From: Nostoc calcicola FACHB-3891
Lineage (GTDB): Bacteria > Cyanobacteriota > Cyanobacteriia > Cyanobacteriales > Nostocaceae
DNA length: 64,000 nucleotides
Direction of reading: 5' to 3'
NCBI RefSeq assembly: GCF_014697355.1
Contig: NZ_JACJRQ010000011.1
Span: 1-64,000, forward strand
The translations under genes were made by a program, and so were the position numbers. Below the pieces are notes generated by a model, which was not told the DNA's origin, did no database searches, and saw only the letters and a program-made list of their open reading frames with translations. Every line of letters begins with the position of its first letter. Position 1 is the first letter of the stretch. Positions 40,701 through 46,879 of this stretch are shown piece by piece.

Positions 40701-43604
40701 TAACTCAATTGCCATTAGAGATTTCATCCCCAAGCTAGCAAATCCATCGTTTGGGTCGAGTTTCTCTGTTGGTTCCAGCCCCAGAACAGTTGCTACCTCA
40801 GTTTGCACGTAGGCTTGCAGTTTTTCCCAACGCTGACTAGCTGACACCTCCTCCAGGTTAAGGTTTTGCCAGAGTAGAGATGTGAAATTTTGCGCTTCTG
40901 GTGGCTGAATCTCTACGTCGGGTTTCTGCTGCGGTTCTATCCAGTAACGCTTTCTCTGAAAGGGGTAAGTTGGCAGTTCTGTGCGTTGGCGTTGGTAATC
41001 TCTGTCAAATTCTGCCCAGTCAATGTCTACTCCCTGTATGTAAAGATGACTAAGGGTTTGTAATACCTGCTGCCAATCTTCAAATCCTTCTTTAAGGGAA
41101 GATAACCAAATCTCCCCGCTTTGGGGTCGATATCGGTTACCTGCTTCCGCTAAGTTCGAACTCGGCCCTAATTCTAGGAACAGGTTACAACCTTGAGCAA
41201 TTAGGGTATCAACTGCCGTTGAAAATTGTAATGTATCTCGTAGATGATTGCGCCAATGTTGGGGTGCGATCGCCTCCACTAATTTTCCAGTCACACTAGA
41301 AACCCAATTTATCTGCGGTGGGTTGTAGGTGAATGTGGCAGCGAGTTCCTCCATTGCATCTAATATTGGCTCGACGGCTGGAGAGTGAAAAGCTTGATTT
41401 ATCTTCAGCTTGAGAAAAGCTATGCCCTCACTTTTCAACTGTTGGAGAATTTGCTGCACAGTCTGACTTTCACCAGCAATCAAGATTTCTGCTTGCCCGT
41501 GGATGGCAGCGATACCAACCTGATACTGATAGGATGAGAGGATTTCTGTTACTCGATTTAGTGAAGTATATACCCAAGCCATAGCTCCAGTTTGCGGTAA
41601 CTGCTGCATCAGTTTTCCCCGCTTTGCCACCAAATTTAATGCATCTTCCAAGCTAAGAACACCCGCAACACAAGCAGCGACATATTCACCTAAGCTGTAG
41701 CCCATGACACAATGCGGTTTGATTCCCCAGGAACGCCACATTTCTGCTAGGGCGAACTCTAGGGCAAACAAGGCAGGTTGGGTGTAAGCGGTTTCGTGTA
41801 GTAATAGTTTGCTACCAGATTCAGGATAAAGTATTGATAATAGCGACTTATTTAAATGAGGGGTGAGTAGGCGATCGCAATGTTCCAGCACCTCACGAAA
41901 TACAGGTTGTGTATCGTAGAGTTGACGACCCATATCAACGTATTGCGTTCCCTGTCCTGTAAACAAGAATCCAACTTTAGTAGAGTTCTGTTGACCATAA
42001 AACCATTCTCCCGCCTCTTGTTCGCTGGCGAAGGCTGATAATTCTTGTTGCAAGCCCTCCAATGTATCCGCCGGGATAGCCAAGCGGTGTTTCAATGCTG
42101 CTCTACCTACATTCGCCGAGTAGCAAATATCCGGCAAAGAAATATTGACAGATTTAGCAATATGTGTATTGTAAAGATTAGCTAATTCTCGTAATGCCTT
42201 TTCACTGTTAGCCGATAGCGTCAACAGATGTAACGGCCTTTCTATTAATTTTGAATTTTGAATTTTGAATTTTGAATTATTAACCGGTGGTTCTTCTAAA
42301 ACAAGATGGGCATTAGTTCCCCCCAAACCAAAGGAATTGATTCCAGCCAAGCGAGGTGTATCGTTCAATTCCCAAGGACTTGCTGTGGTGGGAATGATAA
42401 AGGGAAAATCATCGCCAATGTCTGGATTTAGGGTTTGAAAATGCAGGTGTGGTGGAATTTCTTGGTGTTGGAAACACAGTAAAACTTTAATTAAACCAGC
42501 AATTCCCGCAGTCGGTTCTAAATGTCCAATATTGGTTTTAACAGAACTGAGAAAACACGGTAGAGTATCCCCCTCTGGTCGCAAAACTGCTTTGAGGGCG
42601 CTGGCTTCCGTCACATCAGCCAACGGTGTGCCGACTCCGTGGGCTTCAATATAGCTAATTTGTTGTGGTTCGACTCCAGCATTCGCCAACGCCTGACTGA
42701 TGACTGACTGCTGTGCTAGTTGATTGGGTGCAGTCAAGTTTTTCCCAAAGCCATTTTGATTAACGGCTGAACCCCGGATAATTCCTAAAATCCGGTCTTC
42801 GTCCCTAATTGCATCTTCTAGACGCTTGAGCAAAACTAAGCCGCAACCTTCACCCCGCACGTAACCATCAGCTGCCGCATCAAAACTTTTGCAACAATTA
42901 TCTGATGTCATTATCCAAGCTTGGGATAATCCGATGTTAGCTTTGGGTGACAAAATCAGGTTAACAGCCCCTACCAAAGCTTGGTCAATTTCTCCGGTTT
43001 GTAAACTTTGACAGGCGAGATGGATGGCAACCAAGGATGAAGAACAGCCGGTGTCTAATGCTAGACTTGGCCCTTGCCAACCAAAGAAGTAAGACAGGCG
43101 ATTTACTGTTGTACAGAGGGCATTGCCTGTCACAAAATAAGCATTTAGTTGAGTCAAATCCTCAAAGCAAACATTGGCATAATCGTTGCTACCAATGCCT
43201 ATGTATACTCCTGTTTGACTCCCTGAAACTTGTTGCGGATTTAAACCAGCATTTTCTAAAGTCTCCCAAGCTACCTCTAGTAACAAACGCTGCTGCGGGT
43301 CTGTACTTGCGGCTTCACCGGGAGAAATGCCGAAGAATTGAGCATCAAACTGGTCTACATTTTCTAGAAACCCTCCCCAACGGCTATTCATCGTTCCAGG
43401 GGTCGCCAAATCGGGGTCGTAGAGGTCATCAACTGACCAACGATTGGCGGGAACTTGTGTAACAGCATTCATCCCATCCCGCAGCATTTGCCAGAAAGCA
43501 GCAGGATTTTTCGCCCCAGGAAATCGGCATCCCATGCCAATAACAGCGATGCCTACGGCGGGCAAAGCCAACGCTTCCTTTTTTTGTTGTTTAGTGTTGT
43601 TCAT
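34743..43604 (-). CDS. PKS-C: KS-AT-ACP then KS-AT-DH-KR-ACP
   Basis: A 2953-residue, two-module enzyme. Module 1: KS with DTGCSSS (about 185) and EAHGVGT; AT with GYSLGE (His to Tyr before the Ser) and AFHSP; then ACP with LGMKSL (about 960). It has no reductive domain, so its beta-ketone is the best target for the HCS cassette encoded just upstream. Module 2: KS (DTACSSS, about 1200), AT (GHSVGE, about 1659), DH (HRIYGSIVAP; HPGLIDS), KR (GGLGGLG, LDD, ANYAAAN) and ACP (GLDSL, about 2863), with a C-terminal docking helix. ATG 43604 is preferred to TTG 43664, which would translate a CCCCAT repeat. The N-terminus lacks the helical docking segment seen in A, B, D, E and F. At least five repeats, including a MITE-like insertion (36429-36533), are embedded in frame. 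Confidence 0.94.
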   Translation of the reverse strand: MNNTKQQKKEALALPAVGIAVIGMGCRFPGAKNPAAFWQMLRDGMNAVTQVPANRWSVDDLYDPDLATPGTMNSRWGGFLENVDQFDAQFFGISPGEAASTDPQQRLLLEVAWETLENAGLNPQQVSGSQTGVYIGIGSNDYANVCFEDLTQLNAYFVTGNALCTTVNRLSYFFGWQGPSLALDTGCSSSLVAIHLACQSLQTGEIDQALVGAVNLILSPKANIGLSQAWIMTSDNCCKSFDAAADGYVRGEGCGLVLLKRLEDAIRDEDRILGIIRGSAVNQNGFGKNLTAPNQLAQQSVISQALANAGVEPQQISYIEAHGVGTPLADVTEASALKAVLRPEGDTLPCFLSSVKTNIGHLEPTAGIAGLIKVLLCFQHQEIPPHLHFQTLNPDIGDDFPFIIPTTASPWELNDTPRLAGINSFGLGGTNAHLVLEEPPVNNSKFKIQNSKLIERPLHLLTLSANSEKALRELANLYNTHIAKSVNISLPDICYSANVGRAALKHRLAIPADTLEGLQQELSAFASEQEAGEWFYGQQNSTKVGFLFTGQGTQYVDMGRQLYDTQPVFREVLEHCDRLLTPHLNKSLLSILYPESGSKLLLHETAYTQPALFALEFALAEMWRSWGIKPHCVMGYSLGEYVAACVAGVLSLEDALNLVAKRGKLMQQLPQTGAMAWVYTSLNRVTEILSSYQYQVGIAAIHGQAEILIAGESQTVQQILQQLKSEGIAFLKLKINQAFHSPAVEPILDAMEELAATFTYNPPQINWVSSVTGKLVEAIAPQHWRNHLRDTLQFSTAVDTLIAQGCNLFLELGPSSNLAEAGNRYRPQSGEIWLSSLKEGFEDWQQVLQTLSHLYIQGVDIDWAEFDRDYQRQRTELPTYPFQRKRYWIEPQQKPDVEIQPPEAQNFTSLLWQNLNLEEVSASQRWEKLQAYVQTEVATVLGLEPTEKLDPNDGFASLGMKSLMAIELKNRIQTQLGHSYSLAATLAFDYPTITTLTEYLGKEVLNLDYPTTNHENLPQSSKDAINRVSTEDIAIIGMGCRFPGGANNPQQFWEILQKGIDAITEIPSQRWNLDNYFDSKPETPGKMYTRHGGFIADIDQFDAQFFGISPREAVSLDPQQRILLEVSWEALENAAVAPQNLVGSQTGVFIGLISNEYMQLQIQHKNPETIDAYYGTGGIGSAAAGRISHSLGLRGPSLVVDTACSSSLVSIHLAVQSLRRGECNLALAGGVNLILLPETNIFLSKSKAVAADGRCKTFDASANGFVRGEGCGVVVLKRLSDALADNDPILAVIRGSAVNHDGRSSGFTVPSTTAQQELLHQALANANVEAQQVSYIEAHGTGTSLGDPIEVGALASVLCAGRSFEQPLVISSVKTNIGHLEAAAGVAGLMKVVLALQHQEIPPHLHLQQPNPMIAWEQLPLRIPTSGQSWVVKDSVRIAGVSSFGMSGTNAHVIVQEMGILSHAETQRRGEELGVWSEDGLIERPLHILCLSAKNANSLRELGREYVEYLGKYGDIALANITHTAQVGRSHFSHRLAVVGSSHAEMQAKLESVDYDYQVDSGGFTRCAFLFTGQGSQYVGMGRQLYETQPGFRRMLDECDRFLQPLLNKSILSVIFADTTENPLLDQTVYTQPALFVLEYALAQLWISWGIRPSAVLGHSVGEYVAACVAGIFSLEDGLKLIAHRARLMQALPQTGGMAAVFAGVKVVEPLIAPYPQQLSIAAYNGQQSLVISGEIQALTAVLQKLENLGIETRTLQVSHAFHSPLMASMLAEFEQVAQEITYHSPKLEIISNVSGKLITNGEMSSASYWVEHIQASVRFAQGMSALYTAGYRVFLEVGSHPTLIGMARQDCPEELESNGLWLPSLRKGKEDWQQILESLSQLYLQGVEIDWLIFDNYYTRNKVILPNYPWQHQPYWFETTTKKPVPPKNEISPSNPHPLSLCVSASLREIKPPKSHPLLGQRLHSPLFKSLVFESEFHTNNLPFLADHRIYGSIVAPGASYIAMLTLAGKQIFGTNAVSLQQITFREPLIIPENSSVKVQLILQLGKNQNYTFELFSLESDEQWCLHATGELSTLSATRETWSWAEIQARCPEKSTGSQVFYQDVGDTGLNLGVSFQWIGDFWRRDGEAVCQMQLPPGCESETKLYPLHPGLIDSCLRMLGGTLPAEIRDADVYVPISLGGFHLWQNLDLSQPLWCYARLQTNNPEVIVGDVQLLDESGLAIAQFSELCLKRSPQQALLKQTNLQDWLYQITWQLQERTITQSPLGSQQQYWILLIDEDGVGAELVKLLQDKGESFVVVIPGDTYKSLEAGKIYINPAEPQHFERLLEEISIQPGMTLHIVHLWSLATVDLLDSTQMRQDLRTGNGKSNHRGRREHREIRVSESSCVSPMRVCGSVLHLTQALARINSPLASSTPSSLGGVKGKGEGGKGLNPLPFSLSPFPSPHLAFLGWQTARLWLISRGSQSINLQSEIAQTPLWGLGRVIATEYSEVFAGLIDLDPQSSTLQAATQLWAELSHPELGEQVALRGNQRYVCRLQRLPNIIDFSASFNPSLGTYLITGGLGGLGLTVANWLVELGVQHLVLVGRRSPSDKAKSAIASWENAGVQVTVAQADITQLEQLRAVIDNIDPQFPLRGVIHAAGILDDGILLQQTWERFTRVMAPKVQGAWNLHILTQDKPLELFVLFSSVASVLGTAGQANYAAANAFLDGLADYRRSQGLAGLSINWGAWAEVGMAATSTDSPMGVEKILPQQGLQILAALTHQANTGQVAVLPVRWSKFIAHYYTQKVPPLLSEFVDSRQTQETAQPVLAAKPYILRQLQEAHPTDIQQILFNYIRDEVAKILRLNSSEELQPRQRLFEVGLDSLMAIELRNRLQSSLECSLPTTLLFDYPTLETLTKYLTNDVLDVKTASPPPKSDRPDTEISDIQQLSQTELERSLAAELASIDELMKKI
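36267..36370. repeat. G/A-C/T hairpin repeat inside PKS-C
   Basis: GTGAGGGCTGGGGAAAGG, a GGGATTTAAACCC turn and CTTGGCGTACTACTAG match the repeat in PKS-F. It encodes SSLGGVKGKGE and [14 protein letters not shown] in the KR structural half, about 60 bp from the MITE-like insertion at 36429. Confidence 0.85.
36429..36533. mobile_element. MITE-like element, inserted in frame in PKS-C
   Basis: AGGACTTACGCA (36435-36446) and TGCGTAAGTCCT (36515-36526) are perfect 12-bp inverted ends. ACGCAT flanks both sides (36429-36434 and 36528-36533), so the net insertion is 99 bp, 33 codons. The protein reads TQMR, 33 extra residues ending SPMR, then VCGSVLHL: the MR repeat is the translated target duplication. 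Removing the insert restores the TQMRVCGSVLHL-type sequence of sister modules. Confidence 0.9.
37755..37783. repeat. CGCAGAGA repeat at the AT-DH junction of PKS-C module 2
   Basis: ACGCAGAGACGCAGAGACGC-type sequence encodes LSLCVSASLREIK between the AT end and the DH start (HPLLGQRL). Confidence 0.8.
39190..39232. repeat. CTCTGCG repeat at the KS-AT junction of PKS-C module 2
   Basis: CGCCTCTGCGTCTCTGCGTG sequence encodes SHAETQRRGEE directly after the KS end. Confidence 0.8.
40520..40539. repeat. Perfect 20-bp palindrome in PKS-C
   Basis: AGACGCGATTAATCGCGTCT encodes KDAINRVS in the ACP-KS linker between modules 1 and 2. A one-base variant is at 51006-51025 in PKS-B, encoding TDAIHRVS. 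Confidence 0.85.
42245..42282. repeat. TTTTGAA heptad repeat at the KS-AT junction of PKS-C module 1
   Basis: About five tandem TTTTGAA units encode NSKFKIQNSKL after the KS end (LEEPPV). Heptad units do not keep a triplet frame by themselves, so the copy number here has to fit the reading frame. Confidence 0.85.
43544..43577. repeat. Repeat at the N-terminal edge of PKS-C KS1
   Basis: GCGATGCCTACGGCGGGCAA followed by AGCCAACGCTTC, identical to 53878-53909 at the same place in PKS-B. It encodes EALALPAVGIA in place of the usual KTEPIA before the KS start. Confidence 0.85.
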
Positions 43605-43674
43605 AACAGGGGAATGGGGAGATGGGGGATGGGGAGATAGGGAGAATAATAACTTCTCAGTCAACAGTCACTTT

Positions 43675-43938
43675 TCACCCTTGCTGTATCTTGATTTCAG
43701 CAAGTAAGTCTACAAGTTCTTGAATGTTCTTAACACTGCCGAGTTTGGTTCTAGGAACTTTCACTTTTAACTCTCTCATCGAAGCTGAGGCAATCTCTAC
43801 TGCATCTAAACTGGTAGCACCCAAATCGCGCATTGACTTTGTTGGGTCGATGTTTGCATTTTCCAAACCTTCAATGTTCAAGCGCATGTGTTTGGTAACT
43901 ACATTAAGGACTTGTTGCTCAACTGTTTGTTGCACCAT
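43675..43938 (-). CDS. Free acyl carrier protein of the beta-branching cassette
   Basis: An 87-residue ACP with phosphopantetheine site DLGATSLDAVE. Its later run MRELKVKVPRTKLGSVKNIQELVDLL is typical of the donor ACPs that go with HMG-CoA-synthase cassettes (AcpK/CurB type). It would hold the acetyl unit that HCS condenses with a beta-keto chain. The ATG at 43938 has a GGAG site about 8 bases upstream; an extended frame to 43959 is less likely. It follows ECH2 closely and precedes PKS-C. Confidence 0.88.
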   Translation of the reverse strand: MVQQTVEQQVLNVVTKHMRLNIEGLENANIDPTKSMRDLGATSLDAVEIASASMRELKVKVPRTKLGSVKNIQELVDLLAEIKIQQG

Positions 43939-43992
43939 GATTTTTCTCCTAATCTCCAAAAAGAATAATTCCGAAAAAATCTACTGTTATTG

Positions 43993-44739
43993 TTAGGAAA
44001 TATACATATCTTTGACAATAGATTGGGTTTCAGGATGATTGAAGCACACAGTATGCATGAGATGTTCGCGGGACATAGCCTCTTGTAAAGCACGTTGACG
44101 GGGGAGTGCTAAAGTATCCTTGAGCATTTCCAATACGTGCTTCGGTTTTTCGGCAATGTTGCGGGCGATATCCATCGCTACTTCCATTACTTGTTCTTTG
44201 GGAACGACATCATTAAATAGTCCTCTTCCCTGTAGTTCTCTACCTTTGTAAAGTTTGGCAGTGAGGATCATTTCATGGGCGAATAATGGCCCAACTAATG
44301 ATGGAAGTAAAGATGTTGTTCCCATGCCAGGGGTAAATCCTAATCCAGCAAAATTCACGCCATAGCGACTTTCTTGCGCTGCTATAATTACATCGCAACA
44401 TAAGGCAATTAATAATCCGCCTCCTACGGCGTGTCCTTCCATTGCTGCGATTATGGGAACAGGAAAGCTTAATAGTTTTGTTGGTAGCAAGAGGTCTTTA
44501 ACTTCTGTGTCACCACGCAGCAATTTTTGCAGTACATCTAAGCTAGCACCACCACAAAAAACATTAGGAAGACCTGTTAATAATAATACCTTTAAATGGG
44601 TGGTGTTGGCGCATTCTATTAATGCTTTTAAGAAATTATCAACTAACTCATCTGTGAGTCGATTATCGTTTTCTGGGTCGTTTAAGTTGATTTGGCAAAT
44701 TCCATCTTCTAAACATGAAAAAGTTACAATTTCGGACAT
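43993..44739 (-). CDS. ECH2: enoyl-CoA hydratase-like decarboxylase
   Basis: A 248-residue crotonase-fold protein. Oxyanion-hole segments are CGGASLDVLQ and EGHAVGGGLL, and GVNFAGLGFTPGMG leads to the late helix REHLMHTVCFNHPE. This pattern fits the second ECH of beta-branching cassettes (PksI or CurF-ECH2 type), which decarboxylates the methylglutaconyl-ACP intermediate. It lies between ECH1 and the donor ACP. The position of the double bond it leaves cannot be predicted from sequence. ATG start at 44739. Confidence 0.9.
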   Translation of the reverse strand: MSEIVTFSCLEDGICQINLNDPENDNRLTDELVDNFLKALIECANTTHLKVLLLTGLPNVFCGGASLDVLQKLLRGDTEVKDLLLPTKLLSFPVPIIAAMEGHAVGGGLLIALCCDVIIAAQESRYGVNFAGLGFTPGMGTTSLLPSLVGPLFAHEMILTAKLYKGRELQGRGLFNDVVPKEQVMEVAMDIARNIAEKPKHVLEMLKDTLALPRQRALQEAMSREHLMHTVCFNHPETQSIVKDMYIS

Positions 44740-44797
44740 AATATTAATTCGTAGTTCGTAATTAAGAGAGTCAGGATTTAGCTTTATATTTGTAGGT

Positions 44798-45613
44798 TTA
44801 TTTTGGATAATTAGTGTTATTCCTCTTATATTTTTGAAACCAGGGTGGGGAATAGCCTTCGCTAAATTGATGGATGGCTGTGGTAATTTGGGGTTGTTCT
44901 AACCATTTTTGTAGGCGTTGCATGGCGAATTCTGTTTGATGTCGCAAATCTTCACCGATAAATGTGTCAAAATATTGTTTACTTTGGGCGATCGCTTCCG
45001 GTGAAGAATAAAATAAACGTTGAATCTGGCGGTTGAGTGTATCGTTCATCCCATCACTAGCGATTTCGTCCACCAGTCCCCAATTTTTGGCTTCATTTCC
45101 ATCAATACCTCTAGAACTAACGGTGAGATATTTCACCTGGGAGGAGGAAAGACGACACAATAAAAACGGCGTAATGACAGCAGGAATCATCCCCACCAAC
45201 ACTTCTGACAACATGAATACGACATTTTCCTCGGCGAGTACGATGTCAGAGGCGGCGACTATACCCACACCACCACCTGTAACATTACCTGTCACACAAG
45301 TGATAACTGGTTTAGGAGAACTATAAATTAGTAACAGGCAATCACAAAAGACTTGCAGTGGCGCTAAATTAGGACGGGAACCATTAGCAAAAATGGCGTT
45401 AAAATCCATCCCTGTACAAAAGTCAGCACCCATACTAGAAATTACAATAACTCGACAAGTTGGCTCAGCGATCGCCGAAACCAAACCTTGATAAAACTGT
45501 ACCAACATCTCGCCGTTCAAAGCATTACCAACTTCCGGCGCTGATAATGTGATGTGAGCGACTCCCGAATCCATTTGATACTCAATAACCCTTAACTCTA
45601 ACTCCATCTCCAT
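44798..45613 (-). CDS. ECH1: enoyl-CoA hydratase-like dehydratase
   Basis: A 271-residue crotonase-fold protein. GADFCTGMDFNAIF and GNVTGGGVGIVAA are oxyanion-hole segments, and the body resembles PksH/CurE-type dehydratases that convert HMG-ACP to methylglutaconyl-ACP. The frame runs back to a GTG at 45655 right after the HCS stop, but those 14 residues ([13 protein letters not shown]) are translation of the CTCTGCG repeat, so the ATG at 45613 is preferred. The assignment as ECH1 rather than ECH2 rests on order (HCS-ECH1-ECH2) and motif style. Confidence 0.88.
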   Translation of the reverse strand: MEMELELRVIEYQMDSGVAHITLSAPEVGNALNGEMLVQFYQGLVSAIAEPTCRVIVISSMGADFCTGMDFNAIFANGSRPNLAPLQVFCDCLLLIYSSPKPVITCVTGNVTGGGVGIVAASDIVLAEENVVFMLSEVLVGMIPAVITPFLLCRLSSSQVKYLTVSSRGIDGNEAKNWGLVDEIASDGMNDTLNRQIQRLFYSSPEAIAQSKQYFDTFIGEDLRHQTEFAMQRLQKWLEQPQITTAIHQFSEGYSPPWFQKYKRNNTNYPK

Positions 45614-45655
45614 TCTTCTCTGCGCCTCTGCGTCTCTGCGTGAAACAAATCCCAC

Positions 45656-46879
45656 CTAACTCCATTCGTATTCCCTGTAATAATTTTTCACCTGTTTCAA
45701 CACCAGCAATTCCTGTCCAGCGTAAAGTTTCTCATAAGCCTCTCGAAAACTATCTCTTTTGGGCTGATAATCAGGCGCATCAATATACTTTTCTCGTGCA
45801 TATTCCAAAAGTTCATACTCCATCACAGATAACGGCAAACGTTCTTGCAAATGGCGGTCAATACCCAAAGAACGGATGTATTCAATTGCACCCTGACTAA
45901 CAGAACCGCCATAGAATTCACCTTGACAACCAGAACCATAGGCAAAAATCGAAATGCGATCGCCTACGTGTAAATCCTGGGCATGATGTAACAAACTCAG
46001 CAAACACAAGAATGTAGATGAACCATAGGTACTACCTACCTGCTGGGCAAAGTAAATCCCTTCCTGTACCTTCTTTTGATAATTCTCCTCATAGATTTTC
46101 GAGTCATTATCTAATAAACTCAGCAAAGTCCGATGCGCTTGTAAGGGCATTCCCGGAAAAGGTGTGTGATAAATGTGCCTCTGGAAATCTTTGTCATAAT
46201 CTACTCCCCCTACAAGTTTTTCGTAGTGGGTGTAAGAGGCTTCCAAAGCATCTAAGTAAGAGTAAAGACTGGTTTGATTGTCGCCAATTTCGACTCTCGC
46301 AGTCGGACGGAAGGTATCAGAAATTTCATCAGTCCAAAAGCCTGCGGGATGCAAGTCAATTTCAAATACCTTGGGGTCGGTACTAATTAGCATAGCAATA
46401 GCCGCACCACCGCCAATAAAATTATCACGGTCATCAAGGTGGGGACGGCTATAGTCACAGCCAATAACTAATGCCTTTTTACCGGGGGTGAGTCCTCCTT
46501 GCAGCCACATTGCTGCGGTTTTGACGGCTGCTGTCAAGCCGTAACAGGCGTGTTTGACTTCAAAGCTGCGGCAATTAGGAGGTAAATTACAATACCGATG
46601 CACCCAAGTAGATACAGGTTTACCAAAATCCACCGCCGATTCCGTCGCCACAATCAACAGTTCGATATCCCGCGCATCTTCTGGGGAAAGGAGGCGCTTG
46701 GCTGCATTCACCGATAAGGTAACTGTATCCTCGTAGGCAGGAATGACAGAACGTGTCTTTACTTTTACTTGCTTAGACACATAATCCAAGTCTTTACCTT
46801 CTAAATTAGCTAATTCCAGCGCATCAGCACAGAAACGCCCAGCGTATAAATTAATTTTCTCAATTCCTACTCGTTGCAT
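45656..46879 (-). CDS. HCS: HMG-CoA-synthase-like beta-branching enzyme
   Basis: A 407-residue enzyme of the PksG/CurD type. It adds acetyl from a donor ACP to the beta-ketone of an ACP-bound polyketide, giving HMG-ACP. Visible catalytic parts are the Glu in ATESAVDFGKPVSTW (about 80), the Cys in VKHACYGLTAAV (about 113) and the His in YHTPFPGM (about 230). The ATG at 46879 overlaps the PKS-B stop by 13 bp and has a strong GGAGG site. HCS, ECH1, ECH2 and ACP run in order, but no separate decarboxylase KS is found in the window. Confidence 0.95.
   Translation of the reverse strand: MQRVGIEKINLYAGRFCADALELANLEGKDLDYVSKQVKVKTRSVIPAYEDTVTLSVNAAKRLLSPEDARDIELLIVATESAVDFGKPVSTWVHRYCNLPPNCRSFEVKHACYGLTAAVKTAAMWLQGGLTPGKKALVIGCDYSRPHLDDRDNFIGGGAAIAMLISTDPKVFEIDLHPAGFWTDEISDTFRPTARVEIGDNQTSLYSYLDALEASYTHYEKLVGGVDYDKDFQRHIYHTPFPGMPLQAHRTLLSLLDNDSKIYEENYQKKVQEGIYFAQQVGSTYGSSTFLCLLSLLHHAQDLHVGDRISIFAYGSGCQGEFYGGSVSQGAIEYIRSLGIDRHLQERLPLSVMEYELLEYAREKYIDAPDYQPKRDSFREAYEKLYAGQELLVLKQVKNYYREYEWS

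Noticed and set aside
43605..43664. N-terminal extension of PKS-C from TTG 43664
   Set aside because: It would translate a CCCCATCTCC intergenic repeat. The ATG at 43604 gives a start matching the KS edge of PKS-B.
45614..45655. GTG start of ECH1 directly after the HCS stop
   Set aside because: The 14 residues are translation of the CTCTGCG repeat. Not fully excluded, since coupling to the HCS stop is possible.
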